NCBI GenBank assembly: GCA_037693485.1
Contig: CM075351.1
Span: 66,118,001-66,182,000 of the forward strand
Direction of reading: 5' to 3'
Length of the DNA stretch: 64,000 bases
Source: Kitagawia praeruptora
Lineage: Eukaryota; Streptophyta; Magnoliopsida; Apiales; Apiaceae
Below, in pieces: positions 45,183-59,000 of this stretch. Numbering within the stretch: the stretch's first letter is position 1; each line of letters begins with the position of its first letter. The notes beneath the pieces were generated by a model. That model made no database searches. It had not been told where the DNA came from and worked only from the letters and a program-made list of their open reading frames with translations. Both the position numbers and the translations under genes were made by a program.

Positions 45183-46345
45183 TGTAACACCCCCTTCCTA
45201 AAATGGGAGGAAATATTACTTAAAATCCATAACCTGCAACAGAACACTAAAATAATCTCTAAATAAATGATTAAGTCTAGATAATGCTAGAAGTCCATAA
45301 GTCCTAATCAATGGAATAAGGGTAGCTCTCCATCAGATCCCCCTAAGCACCTGCCATAAAAAGAATACGGCATGAGCCAATCGCCCAGTACGGATTTGGA
45401 GTACAGTTTATAAAACAGAAAAACAGTTATGTATATTTGACAGTTTATAATAAAACCTTTATTTTAAAATATGCATGGCTGAATCAACGAGGGGTTAGGA
45501 TATTTCATACCGAGATCAGAACAGATACAGATACACACATCATAGGGTACCTAATGTGTGCAACAAATCGGATAACGTGTACGGCATATACAGCATCACC
45601 GCCAAATCAAATCACAAATCAAATCAAATCTAATTTGGGTGCACCCACGTATCCTGAAACAAATATCAAAATGCGCAAAAGCTCGCCACCTGAGCTATCA
45701 GAAGGATACGCCGTGACCAATCACACTGCCACGGAAGTGTCATGTCACTGGTGCCGCAATGACATGGATGTAGTACCCCTACAGCTGGTTAACTCGGTAT
45801 ACCCTATATCGCTAAGGGTTCAAAATAAATATTTCACAAAATCTTTTAAATCACATAAAACAAATATTTCAAATATTTCCAAACAGATATTTTAAGCATT
45901 TCCGAACAGATATTTCAATACAAATCTTATTAAAACTCGCAGAACAGGTATTCAAATATTTTTCAAAACAGATTTCTTTTAAAATATTTTTCAGAATCAA
46001 AACAGTCAAATCAGATATAAACAGAGTAAACAGATTTGAGGGTAAAACGAATCAGTTATATAAATTCAGAATTAAGAATAGCACTAAATAAAAAGGAGAG
46101 AGAATCCGTACATCAAAAATATCAACTAAAATACTAACGAAATTCGCAACGATCCTCTAAACCTCCGGTCCACGATCTATATATAAAATATAATTTATAA
46201 TTAAAACACATTCTTTTTATATTTAATCATTAAATACATTTCTATTATTAAAATATTAATAACCTATAATTCGAGTTTACCAGTACATGAATTAACCAGC
46301 CATCACAACCATTCGAAACAATTTGTTAACTCGAATAACTTGTAG
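45183..46345 (-). repeat. Gypsy-type LTR fragment (minus orientation)
   Basis: It begins TGTAACACCCCCTTCC on the plus strand, i.e. an LTR ending GGGTGTTACA on the minus strand, the same terminal word as the large LTR at 51231. The internal layout also resembles it (ctatcagaaggatacgcc and gtgccgcaatgacatgg blocks). The other end is not defined; the fragment meets the minus-strand frame near 46345 at a run of ten or more G residues. Confidence 0.5.
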
Positions 46346-49300
46346 AAGGGGGGGGGGGTTGAATACAAGTTATATAATCGTGTCTGATTGCCTGTGTAGA
46401 ATGATATTCAAGTAATAAAACTCGATTAGATTTACAAACATCTTCACCTCTCTGATCTGAAGCTGCAATATGATCATCTTGTCCTTCACCAGTATTCTGT
46501 GTACTAACATCTACAAATCCTGACGCCTCCTTAGATTGATCAGATACTGTTGATGTCTCAATTCTAGCTGATATTGGAAGTACATACAAAGGAATACTTG
46601 GATCATTAGAAATATCTTCTGGTACTGATGGTATAGAAGTTTGTCTTAGCCTTTCACCTCTTCTGTTTATAATTCCTGCAAGCCTTTCTTTTTGCTTCTG
46701 AGCTTTAACTTCTGGCTTTGAGTTGTGATTTGCTAAGTCATTCTTCTCATACATCTTGATAAAAGAATAAGTACCAGCATCCATACCAAGATTATCAGAC
46801 CAAGATTCAGGAAAAACCTGATCCCAGAAATCAAACGATGGTTATTTCCTAATTTTCTCTCCCTCACTATGGAGTTGATCATCCATACCCTCATTCTCAC
46901 TTTGACTATCTAAATTCAACACTCTTTCTACCTCTCCTTTTGCCTGGTCAGGAGGCAGCCGCTCTGATTGTGGATCAATATCCATCTTTTCAAGTGTATC
47001 ACTCAAATTTGGATAAGTGCTCTCATGACCTACAGAAAAATAGAGTTTAGAAGAAGTTTTTATACCTGAACTCACATGGAGAGAGGGTTCCTCATTTGGC
47101 ATGGGGCTTGAGGTTTTCTCCAAGGAGAGAGCTGCTATAGTCCCTGAACCCTTACAATCACCTTCTTTCCTTCCAGAGACTACAGGCTCCATTATACCAC
47201 TTTTAGGTTCTCTACTAGACTCTGATGTCTTCAGTGATACTTCATTAGACACCATAGTTAGTATGTCACCGTCTTTAAGTGTTGTTTGCTGAGACTCACT
47301 GATAAGTGGAGTTTATATCCACTTGGAGCATTCTATAATGGCTTAAATTGATTGTCTTGGGCTCAAGTTTCTTGTAGTTTTGATGTGTTTTGTTTAGTTG
47401 TGCAGATTTACAAGGATGTTGATTATGGTGGATGTTTTTGTCATTTTTGGAGATTTAATTTATTAAAATTCGGATTTATTGGGCTGCACGCGTGAGATTC
47501 ACTGTTTGGGCCATATCTTGAGTTCTAGAAGTCGGTTTTGGGCGATCTTACTATCCACGCGAAGATAACGAGATTATCTATCATTCTAAAGTGGTCCAGA
47601 GGCCCAATTGCAGCTGGAACGTTCCAGAATTACTGAAGAAAAGACAGCTGCGAATTTCCCTTTAAATCAGAATCAGTTTAGGAAACGTACTTCTATTATA
47701 ATTCTGATTTGGTATTTTTTTGTTGGGCAAGATGTCTAGAGCCTATATAAACACATCCAACCCTTGTAATTTAAGATCATTATTATTATCATCATTAAGA
47801 GTAGAACCATTACATATCAATTACTTAGGTTTATTTGTATATTTTGATACTTTGTTTTTATCATGGTTTCATCAGATCCCATGATGACGAGAGGTTCAAT
47901 TATGAGCTAATCGTTGTCATGGGATTCTAACGGATTTATTTATGGAGCTTTAGTATCTTGATTGCTTTAAAGATCTGTGTGTGATGTATATCTGATATCC
48001 TCGTATGGTTATGCTTAATTGATAGATGCGTCATGAACATCTAATTTGTTAATCTCTTGTGAAGTGAAAGTGGATCTTGAGATTTAGAACTTGCCATGCT
48101 AGCATAGGTTCATGATTGTTATCAACATGATTCGTAGTATGAGATGAGAATACTTATATTGCCCTATGTGATCTTTATGGATAACTTGCTCTTCAACCGT
48201 TATGTTTTCAAATTCTATGGACATATAGGGTCTAAGCATAATTGGTGTCTATTCATCTTCTATCTCTTTTGTGGATGTATGTTTAGTTTGGTATACGTAT
48301 ACTGAGAAGTAGCGTGTACTTGTTTCGTGTTATCCGATCAGATATCATAACCATTGCATATAGTGATTAAAGGCGTCAGATCTAAGCAAAGTATTTAATG
48401 AAGTTAGGATTCCATGGTTCTTCTTGCAGAAGTAATTAGATTTCAATTCTTGCTAGTTAGTTAATTTATAGTTTTGTTAATTTGCTTTTTAGTTAATTTA
48501 GATAGTTAAAAACCATATTTGTTATTTGTCTTAGCAGTGCATAATAACTATACACTGTTGCATAGGTGCATTTACTGAATTAAAACCATAACCAGATCCC
48601 TGTGGGAACGAATTTGGACTTAACCTTATATATTACTTGTGACCACGTACGCTTGCGTGTTTTAGTGTAAACAAGTTTTTGGCTCAAGGTGGATAGACTC
48701 TGACTGAATAATATTTGTTTGATCTTCAAGAAAACCAGTCAAAGTTATTCCTCCCATATCATAGGGTTTCTCACTTGCAATTTCAGTCATCACAGAAGAC
48801 CTTTCAACATCAGCTATCACAGCTCCTGATTCATCCAACCTCTGACTAGATGGTTCTTGTATTGCAGTGACTGTGATCTGATCTTTCCTACTATCCACCA
48901 CTGGTGCAATAGTATCTTCTGTTGACTGCATTCCTCTATCTACTTCCTCCTGTTGTTCACCTTGAGCTGAAGCATCTTCAATAATGACATCCTTGTCAAA
49001 TAAATATGTATGAAGTGATTGAAGTGCAACATGCTTCGAGAGTCCAAATTTCTTGACTAATTGTCTTCTGACAGATACATAGAAATACATCTTCATTAAG
49101 TCAAGTCTTTGATGTAGAAGTCCATATTAATCTGGAAATAAAAGTTTTGGTACTCTTTCAACCAGAAAATCTAGAACAGGCCTTGACAACTTCACTTTGA
49201 GAGAAATTAGTCCCATAGCCAGTCTGTATGATAATATAGTTTCCCATGAAGAATCAATATCCAGATCTCTATGGTCATTTGCTGACTTGATTGTAGCTTC

Positions 49301-50727
49301 ATTTGTAGAGACCTGCATGATATTAGTTGGACTAGACTCTGTGTGTGTAGGTGACAATTGAATTTTTCTCCTTGTTCTCCTAGTATAGTGAGCAAAAGAT
49401 TTATCCTGAGAAGACTCAAGAGGTGTAGACACAGAATTGATCTTGGGATGAAATTTTTTTTCAATAGACACAGTCTTTTGAGAGACAGTATCCAGTAACT
49501 GTTTTCCCTTTTTAAGTACTACAGTCTTTTGAGAAACTGCAGCCTGGCTGTGACTAGGTGCTTCATCTCTTTGTCCTAGCTTAGAAAGTCGAATTGCAGC
49601 CTTCAATTTTTCTCTCTCAGTAAGAGATATATTATCATCATCTTCACTAGAACTACTACTACTTGACACAACAAATCTTCTCTTCCTTACAACTGATGTC
49701 TTTTGAGAAACACCAGAGGTTGGTTTCTTTGAAACAATAGGCTGTGGATTAAAACTTTGTTCTTGAATTGTTTCAGAGACTATAATGTTTTGGGCTACTT
49801 GGGTAGACACAGGTGGGTTCTCCTCCAAATGAGATTCCTGAGCCATTTCACCACAAAAAAAGAAGAATTGTAGAGAGTAGGAAGATGAGTTTTAAGAATT
49901 ACCTGAACATGATGTGGATAATGAATTGCAGGTATTTCATCTAGATTCTTTTCATTGTCCTTCTTTATAATGTCAGAGAAAATTCTCTTTTGTTGTACAT
50001 AAGAAGAAACACAATGTTCTCTACCAAATCTAGTTTCAACATCAGGAATAAAATGGTTAATAAACATTTGTATAAATCTATGATAATAAACCATTTTCTT
50101 GTTTTGATCTCTTAACCCAAGTTTAATACACATCTGACTTAAGATAATGTGACCAATGTTAATTACTCTGTCATAAAGCAAACTGTAAGCAATATGTAAA
50201 GTAACAGAAGTAATTTGATCAAAAGAACTACATTTACCAGTAAAGCATTTAGCTAATTGATCAAAGAAGAAAGACCATTCTTTCCTAAGACAAGATCTTC
50301 TTAATTGGCTCATGTTATCTACAGGTCCATTATAACCTAATGCAGATAACATAGTTCTAACATCATCATCAGATGGTACATTCTCATAATTCAAACTAAC
50401 AGGTAAGTGAAGTACTGAATTAACAACAGATTCAGTAATATCAAAAGAATCTTGTTTAAAATGCAGAACAATCTTACCTGATTGACTTTGAGTAGAATCA
50501 ATTACCTCAGCATTCTCCCAAGCTTGTATAACAGCTGCTTGATTAATTTGTGGAGATGCTATCAATGCATAACTTAATGGTCCATACTCCAGAAAGTTCA
50601 CGATTGGATGAAAATCAGTTGACACTCCTTCCTTGTTGGTGATAGCTGCTACATGATTGTTTGTCATAAAATCAAAGTCACCAAACTTGAAGGCTACTGA
50701 TTTAGGTAATCTTCTTTGAGCTGCCAT
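46326..50727 (-). pseudogene. Long retroelement-associated reading frame, unknown function, broken
   Basis: The minus-strand start is ATG 50727 (MAAQRRLPKSVAFKFGDFDF). The first 275 residues look like the plant transposon-protein domains found as extra ORFs in retroelements; I do not recognise a precise family. A 65-bp GT-AG intron (49838-49902) joins HVQ to ESHLEENP. Next come a Ser7 run followed by acidic residues and three VSQKT motifs. In-frame TAA stops near 49127 and 46842 are followed by continuing frame on both occasions. A 1.4-kb insertion (47299-48685) splits the frame, which rejoins in phase as IHLE/SQQTTLK. The spliced frame would exceed 1000 codons. The C-terminal part is Ser/Glu-rich and ends after a Pro4 run encoded by the C homopolymer. 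Confidence 0.6.
47299..48685 (+). mobile_element. Athila/Tat-like LTR-type insertion in the minus-strand frame
   Basis: The left end TGATAAGTGGAGTTTATATCC follows ctcac; the right end ...aaacaagtttttgg precedes ctcaa, an imperfect 5-bp duplication. A TATA box (cctatataaaca) lies near 47743-47754. Near the right end are agatccctgtgggaacga and cgcttgcgtgtttt, wording typical of the LTR-to-primer-site region of Athila/Tat-type gypsy elements (family knowledge). It carries no open frame. It may be a solo LTR or a small non-autonomous derivative. Confidence 0.5.
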
Positions 50728-51230
50728 TTTTGACCTGAAAAGAACTTGAAAAATTCTTGAAATGAATTAGTGATTTTGAAAACTCGAGAGTGTTTTTGCT
50801 TTAGAGAATGTAAAATTAGAGAAAGCAATTACACGATTAAAGTTTCAAAACAAATATATTTCACAAATCTTTCAGACCACTATCCCACGTCGACACGTAG
50901 ATTGACAGGTGTCAGTCCCTGAAAAGTGCGGTTACTCACGATTTTTGGAAAATAAAATCCAAAATTGATTTTCATGAATTAAATCAGGGTATTATCAAGA
51001 TAAAAAATCAATACTGATCAGCTTCATTTTCTTGTTGTGACCTCTCATCAAAATAATCACAAAATGCAATGTGATTTAAAAATAATAATTCTCAAATCCT
51101 GATGATCACACTTGAAATCCTGATCAATATCATCATGATTCCAGAGACTTAAATGGAGTTTCCACGTGGCATTTTTCTTTTATCTGAAAAAGAAATAAAC
51201 AATTAATCTGAACAAAATCAATTGGTTAGA
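50728..51230. other. Upstream flank of the minus-strand frame
   Basis: A+T-rich with one cacgtcgacacgtagattgacaggtgtcag block near 50885. No gene. It may be leader or LTR of the same decayed element. It ends at the junction with the large LTR (flank ttaga). Confidence 0.4.
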
Positions 51231-54200
51231 TGTAACACCCCCAGATCCAGGGTCAGGGATCTGGTCGTTACGGTCTCAATATCCAACCACAAAACCAACA
51301 TAATTTAAATTACAACCTTGTGACCCAAAACAACAACATAAAACACACCCGTTATAGTCCCAGAGATGAAATCAGAGTAACCAACAATATTATTAATCAC
51401 AAGTTTGAGTTCTTACAACCCAAAGAATTACAATTGTACAATTACATACTCTTTGCCATCCATTAATAGATACCATAATATAAATACATTTGAGGCTCAA
51501 TTGCTAACAACTAGCCTACCAGTAGTTGCATCCTCAACAAAGGTAGCCAAGACCTTAGCGGTAAACCTCTGACGGTTGACACCTGCTTACGTTGTGTGCG
51601 CCTTGCGCGGCCATCTGATCTAGCTGTTGTTGTGATATAAATAAATAAAGCAAGGGTGAGCAATAGCCCACCAGAAATATAATTGAACAGTGATAATATA
51701 TAACAGTCCAAAATATCTTTGAAACCATATGCCATGCATTAACGATGTAGTACCAATATAAGGTATGAGATGAAGTTACAAGGTAACTCAAAAATATATT
51801 TGTTTTGAATAAATATCTGCTATGCAAAAGATAAGCAAGATATTCTCAATTATCATAAAAGAGGAACTTGCAGGAAAAATATTGCAATTCCGGTTTCAAC
51901 ACTTTTTCACCTTGCCAACACCAACAGTGTTGCAGAAATTTCTCACTTTTAGAAGATGAACTAATACGGGAGCATTGCCGCGCCAGATGCCCTGACGTTT
52001 ACGATGATCAGTCGTATGTCATGCATCTCATCAGTCGTTCTCTACATGTAGAAGGTAGCTCCGACGGAATTACTTATCTACCGCCCTCTGGAACTCCTCA
52101 GCCAACGGTTGGGCTATTGCTGGACCGGCGCCACTCGGCCACTTACGCGTCTCCTAGTTCGAATATCATCCATGACTCTGAAACGTAAAGTTCGTTCCCC
52201 TTTTCCCCAAGTGTAACACTTGTTGATAGGACTCCACAAAGTAGTCGTATCTAATTGGAAAGGAAAATTCACCAATATTTCCCAAGCTGATGCTTGTTAA
52301 TGGATATAAACTTGTTACATCAATCATACCCCTCGAGCGTTGAGGAGGTAACCAAAAGGCTCATATCGATGCTTGAAAGAATCAAGATGTGAGTGACAAG
52401 ATAGTTTTAGCAAGTATAGGACCGGGCAGTCCAATAAATAACATCTCCAAGTGAGGTCCCCTTATATAATTTTTGGAAGTTGAGCGAGTATTTAAATCTT
52501 CTTATAAGATAGATTTAAATGAAAACAAAGTTTTGGGAACCTCCCCTTGATAAAATAGTCATAAAAGACTCCGAAATATTTTACATAATATCTGAAGGTG
52601 AAAGATAGTCTTTGAATAATATGAATTATTATAGAAAGAACTTAAAAGAATTTAAATAAATATTCCAAGAATATTTATTTTATCAATAATAATTAAGGGA
52701 TATGATTAAATCATAATATTTCTCGTAAGTAATCCTCAAATAAATATATAGAATCGTTTACTGAATAATTCTCTTCTTTAAATGAATATTCAATATAATA
52801 TTCATTAATTAAATAAAACTCAAGTAAATATTTAAAATAATATCTAAATAAATCAAACCTTAAATGAATATTTGAAAATAATATTCATTTAATAAATAAT
52901 ATTCTAAATGAATACCCAAATAATATTCTTAGTAATCAAAACTTTAAAGGAATATTCGAAGCAATATTCCTTAAGTAAATAGAACTTCAAATGAATATTT
53001 TAACATAATATTCATCAAGTACATAATATCTTAAATGAATATTCAAAATAATATTCATCAAGTACATAATATCTTAAATGAATATTCAAAATAATATTCA
53101 TCAAGTACATAATATCTTAAATGAATATTCAAAATAATATTCATTTAATAAATAACTTCCAAATGAATATTCAATTGATATTCATTAAACAAATAATATT
53201 CTAGAAAAAATATCCAAATGATATTCATTTAGTAATCGAAACCTTAATATTCGAAATAATATTCCTTGAGTAATTAGAACTTCCAAAGAATACTTTTGAA
53301 ATAATATTTATCAATTACATAAAACTTAAATGAATATCCGAAAGTGATATTCATTTAATGAATAAAATTCCAATGAACATCAAAGTAATTATTCATTAAT
53401 AATCAAATCTAATGAATATTCAAAAATAATATTCATTTAATATTTCTCGACTGAGATAATACTCAACTAACATTTCTCGAAAGATTTCCAAGTATTTGAT
53501 ACTTTTATGGAAATATAAATAATGTTTAATAATAACATTCCTCAAAAAGAATACTAATCTGTCGCTGGAATCCCTCCGGGTTTCCACGACTACATCTATA
53601 TCTCAAAATACCGACTCCCGGTCTATATTTAAAGAATACATATCATATGCCCTTCACTAAGGGTCCTACCAAAACAATCATGCTTATATCTGATAATCCA
53701 TATCTAGTCTATAAGCGAATATTAATTCAGGGAACAAGTATTCCAATATACTTGAAAGTAGACATGCATGCTATGGCATATGTATACAACAATCATCATA
53801 TATATATTATCACAACAACAGTTCCAAGTATTGGAAACTTGCCTGAGAATCGAGTGCGGGTAGGGGTAATGTGTCCCGGGTCAGCTCGACAATCTATAAA
53901 CAATCAGAATATTTAAGATTAACCACTTAACGCTTATTAAAAGGCTAAGTATAAACTCTACTTAAATCGAAACATGTTTTCGAGTTATCTCGATACGTCT
54001 CTTTTAGTGTAACTCTTTTTATCACCGATACGATCCGACATTCGTTCATTATCAAGACATGTCATCATGCTTATACTTGGTATATACTTAAGTCGTACAA
54101 GTTCTAGGGTCGGTCGTTTACGAATCAAGATTATACCTCGAGTTCTATCGCCCGTTTTCTAAGTTATAACCAAAGTCATACTTTTAAGGGGTTCGTTCGC

Positions 54201-56067
54201 GTTTAATCTCGATTCGAACATTTTTATAAAATCGAAAAACGATCTTTTTAATACGAGGTATTTTCTCACACTATCCTTATGATCTCTAATTTTTAATTAT
54301 CAAGATTCGCCACTGATTTCGTGGTAATAAAGGGATCCAATTTCAGTTACGAACTTTCGTTTACGGTTTCGAACCACTTTTACGAATTTAATCATAACTC
54401 CTAAACCGTAAATTGAAATGCTTCGATTCTTTCGCCAAAGTGATATATGTTCAAAAATCTAGCAGTAGGGTTCATTATCTTGCCAAGAACAGAGAGTTAT
54501 GGCTACTGTCCAGTTCGGGTTCTTAGTGTTAACGAAAATCGGGCATTACGACGGCTATAAATCGAACGTTCTACTAATCGTAACACTAAAACCAAGCCAC
54601 ACCGGGCATCCATACAACTTATTCACATGATTTCTCATCCCAAAATGTCCAAGAACATCTTACTTAACCATCATAATCATTGAATCTCTTAATCAACAAA
54701 ACTAACTACATAATCATGCTTTAATCATCACCATAACCATACTAATTCAAAACTATCAAGAACATCATTAAAACTCAAAGTCAAACTAAGGGTTCATGAG
54801 GTTTATACCTTCCTTGTAGAGTGTTAAAGACCTTGCTAAGCCTTGTATAGTCCTTGTATACCCTTTACCAAGCTTAGATCATCCAAGAAATCAAGATCCA
54901 AGAATTTTGTTCTTGAAAATCACTATTCACCCTCATCTTCAAGGATTTATTTGAAAATGGAAAAAGTGGTGTTTGAGGCTAAGATTTTTAGGAGATTACT
55001 TTTATGAAATATAGGACTCACAATAAAATTTACAAGATCAAGTGATGGTTGGAAGTATGATTTTGATCTTGGAATTACCAAGAAAGCCGAATGGGAGAGG
55101 AAGAGAGAGTTTGGTGTTTGTTGCTTGGTTGCTCTTGAAAAATAATGCATAAAGTGATGTGGTTTGATAATATCTCATGTAAAGTGGCTTTATTAAAGTG
55201 ATGATGCACTAGATGAGGTTTTTAGTAAGCCATGTGTTGATCTTTTGGTGGTTTAAGGCTAACCAAGTGGTTTGTGTGCTAAGTACTTGGTTGCCTTCTA
55301 ATTGATCTAGTTCCTTACTAGTTACTAGATATTTTCTAGTAGCTTGCACAAGACTCTTGCTCCCTCTGCTTGTTTCTTTGTCCGTTCATTGCTTAATTCG
55401 TTGATCGTTCGAGGGAATAACTCATTCGTTTCTAGTTAGGGTTTTACCGAAAACCTTCTTAATAATTCTAATACTATTCTTCATCTTTCTTAATACTTCT
55501 CGAATTTAAATTCCTTAATTCCCTTTTATAAATCCTTAAGTCTTGCAGTGTCTAGGGAAATCTCGGAGAAAATAAAAGTGCTCTTTTTCTGAATCCGACA
55601 GCTTTTACATACACTTATTTTCCTCCTGGATCACTAATACGAACTCAGAAATCCGTTCCGAATACCGGGTATAACATTATTATAATAATATTCCAAATTC
55701 CACCAAAATCACTATTCATCACTTATTTTTATTTAATTCCTATAATTAGGAAAATGAACCTGGTTCACCCTCGAGTGTTCCTTAACCTTTTTACGGAACC
55801 GCTGGGCTTATAATAGATATTGATTTGGATGACATGAGGGTATCTATTTCTCTCTTAGGGAATCTTATCTTAACTTTCTAGGAGATATATTATTCTAATC
55901 TAAGTTATCACCCAATAGCATCCTTCAGGCCATATAACCTTGGAATATATATCCTTTCATTATTCATTCTTTAAGGCCAGTATTACATTGTAGTTGTAAC
56001 CACTGTTCACTCTTACATCAATATATAATAAAAGTTTTAATTCTACCAAAAAATCTGGGTTCTTACA
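51231..56067 (-). repeat. LARD-like 3' LTR, 4837 bp
   Basis: Complete LTR, terminal words TGTAA...TTACA on either strand. Short open frames inside (51511-51735, 51868-52188, 53647-53916) recur identically in the other LTR simply because the LTRs are near-identical; no domain is recognised in them. Confidence 0.85.
52770..53450. repeat. Array of AATGAATATTC...GAATATTCATT palindromic units in LTR
   Basis: More than ten units of 40-60 bp, each pairing aatgaatatt with aatattcatt around a short spacer. Three consecutive copies of the aagtacataatatcttaaatg-containing unit (around 53015-53135) are identical with a period of about 48 bp. The same array is at 62850-63532 in the other LTR. Confidence 0.9.
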
Positions 56068-59000
56068 GTCTCCCCTCCTTAAAAGGATTCCGTCCCGGAA
56101 TCAGGTAGAAGACAATTGGGTACTTGTTGGTTATTTCGCTTTCCAATTCTCTGGTCGATTCTTACACATTCCAATCTTTCTAAAGCACATCATACTGGTG
56201 TTACAACACACCCTTTATCCGTTCTACCAATTCTTTGATACTTTTGCATGACGCATTATCCGGTATACGCTCTTGTCCGGTCTTATACTATTAACCTTAT
56301 TGGTACCTGCAGTGACTTCGGTATCACTATCGCGCTACGAATTTGGAGATAACCTTACTCGTACTACGTTCTGGATCGCTTTTAATCTTCGCAATCTCGA
56401 TCAATATATAGAATTAGAGGAATTTGTTGAGAGATCACTATGATCAATGAACATTTGTTATATTGCATAGTTAGTACAAAAGGGGGCCAGCCTTTAGTAC
56501 TTGACAAGCAATTAAACAATTAATGGCAATCCACTTAGACTCCTATCACACAGACAGAGAGTCACGTAGCATTACCTCCCCTCCTTAAAGGGTTGTTCTT
56601 CTCAATTTAGAAGAAGATAAATAAGGGAGAAGAAAAGGAAAGAATTTCAAAGAATTGTATAAGAAAACTTTCAAGATTGTCAAAAATATCATACTTAGAA
56701 TTTACCTCCGAACTATAGAGGTTTATTAGAGAAGAAAATAATCATATTCGTATCAAATTCCACTTTTTCGTAATCTCACATATCACATGTCCCTGCTATT
56801 CTGTCCATCATTCTATGGACCTATACTCTTGCTTGATATTAGCACCACTTACTTTTTGGAAAATCCTTCAACCTCCCAGGTTAAATCTTGGATTTCCCGC
56901 TTGACATTATTATTACTCACATTTCACGCCCCGACACTGGCTCTTTCATACTCATAATTCTAACACTATCAGGTTGTCATTCCGAGTGCTCGTTAGGAAA
57001 AACCCATTCATCAATCCATTCATAACATTTCTTGCTTCACATTCCATAATTATTTCCCATTCTTTTCTTTATCAATCACATCCATCTTATCATCTAGTTC
57101 TCATTCACTTCTGTTATTGAACTCCACCATCACCTTATTAGGGGAACGCGTGTTACCTTTATTCAATATACGTGGCACGTTTGTGGTCAAACTTTCCTTT
57201 GTTCAACCATCTAGATTTCACTTTCTCATTCCATGAGTCTCTTTTATTACTCAATCAAACTATTCCATATTTCCTCGGATTTTCCAAACTTAAAAGGAGT
57301 CAATTCAAGATCCTCTAGGAAAACAAAATAATCACTATTCCCTATCCATAGGGAATGCTTCCTGAACTTGACGTAGATATTACATGGAGCAGATAAAATT
57401 GCAGGAAAGCTTCCAGCATCGCAGCTGGAACAGGCTGGTGAGATTATTAATCATATATCTCCGGTAGAAGACTAAAAGCTTAGCGGTTTGCTTAATCGCT
57501 TGCCAATCTCATAATTCTCTATCTTGTTTGCACAGAAATACACCAACATAAACTTGCTTGTCATTCATCATCGTGCCATTTGACTTATCAGTATTTGTAC
57601 CATCTCTGTTTTTGGTCATCTACTACCAATTCCTTGTTACTTAACTTTCCCCCACTCATTCCAAAGGAAAGGCGAGTCTCTTGGGGAATTTGGTCTGGCC
57701 TGTCGTAGAGCCTCATAATGTCGATGATGTGCTACTGGCAACATTAGGAATCGAATCTTTACTTAAACTATTCTTATAGTTAATCCTGACACAATCATTA
57801 GACGGGATGTAACTTCCTCTACCACATTATGACCATCGAGGTCCTTACATTATCATTCTATTTCTTTGGTATGAGCATTTATACTTACTCCCCTATACTT
57901 AAAGTGTCGGCCACCTCGTTGACCTTTCCTGATTATAATAATTTCTTGAGATCCATGTTTTCTGGATCTATTCCAACTCAGGGTGGAAGCATTCTCCCTT
58001 AAATTCTGCTGAATGAGAGAAAACATCTATCAGTCTTTTCCAAAAGTCATTGCTTCCACCTTTCTAGTGTGAACTTTACTACCAATACTCCCAATCATAC
58101 CTAGGATATTTCCTTACTTAAATCCCTTCTTGTTTTAGGATAATCTCAACCTTATTGGTTCAATCCATACTTTCTCATGGTTTCACCCCTAATTCCTCTG
58201 GCCGTATTGTTACTATGTCATACATTCCTTACCAAACTTCCCTTTCTGAAGTTCAGAACATTACCTCTTCCCTTATAGGGTTCCTTAGGTCATCCTCATC
58301 ATTCATCCTATATTTTCTGGGTACAGGGTATATCAAACATCATTAACCAATTCTATAACGATTCTGTCTATGTACTTTTCGAGACTCCTTTCCACAATTC
58401 CTTATAGGTTATTGATACCTTGGTCGATTCAACTTATATCGTCTGATTTCACAGTGCCTATTGTTAGGGGTGATGCTATTCTTTGTGCATCCCCCAGGGT
58501 TCGTCTTAATATATGGACATTCTATGCTCAATTCTAGTTTCAAGGAATACTTATATCCTGTACTTGGCAATTCAATCATATATCCTTAATAAGGGTCTCT
58601 TTTAATCATTCTCATCTTGATAGTCTATAGGTAGACTAATGCTAACCTCTTCTTTCAAACGAATGTTAGTCTATATGACCTTCCAAAAGACAACACATGT
58701 CTATCTGCTCTTTCTTACAGAACTTGGTAATGGTAGCAAGGATGTTCTGGAAGATATTGGTCGTGTTCAACGTGAATCTCTTAATGCCTAATGCTCCTCT
58801 TGAGGACACTAAGTTTCAGATAACATTTTTGCATCATACTGCACCATCTCTGACAATCCTCATAAACTTTACTGGTCACCATCCTCATTCCTAACACATC
58901 CATGGTATTTATAAAATCCATTATCATGTATCTCAATTCGTTTTATATCAAAAGTCCTTGCGGTTGGCGCTTGATTAGAAGCCACCCCGATATATCCTTT

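Noticed and set aside
51511..53916. Short open frames repeated in both 4.8-kb LTRs
   Set aside because: Their conservation is explained by LTR identity; none shows a domain or coding character.
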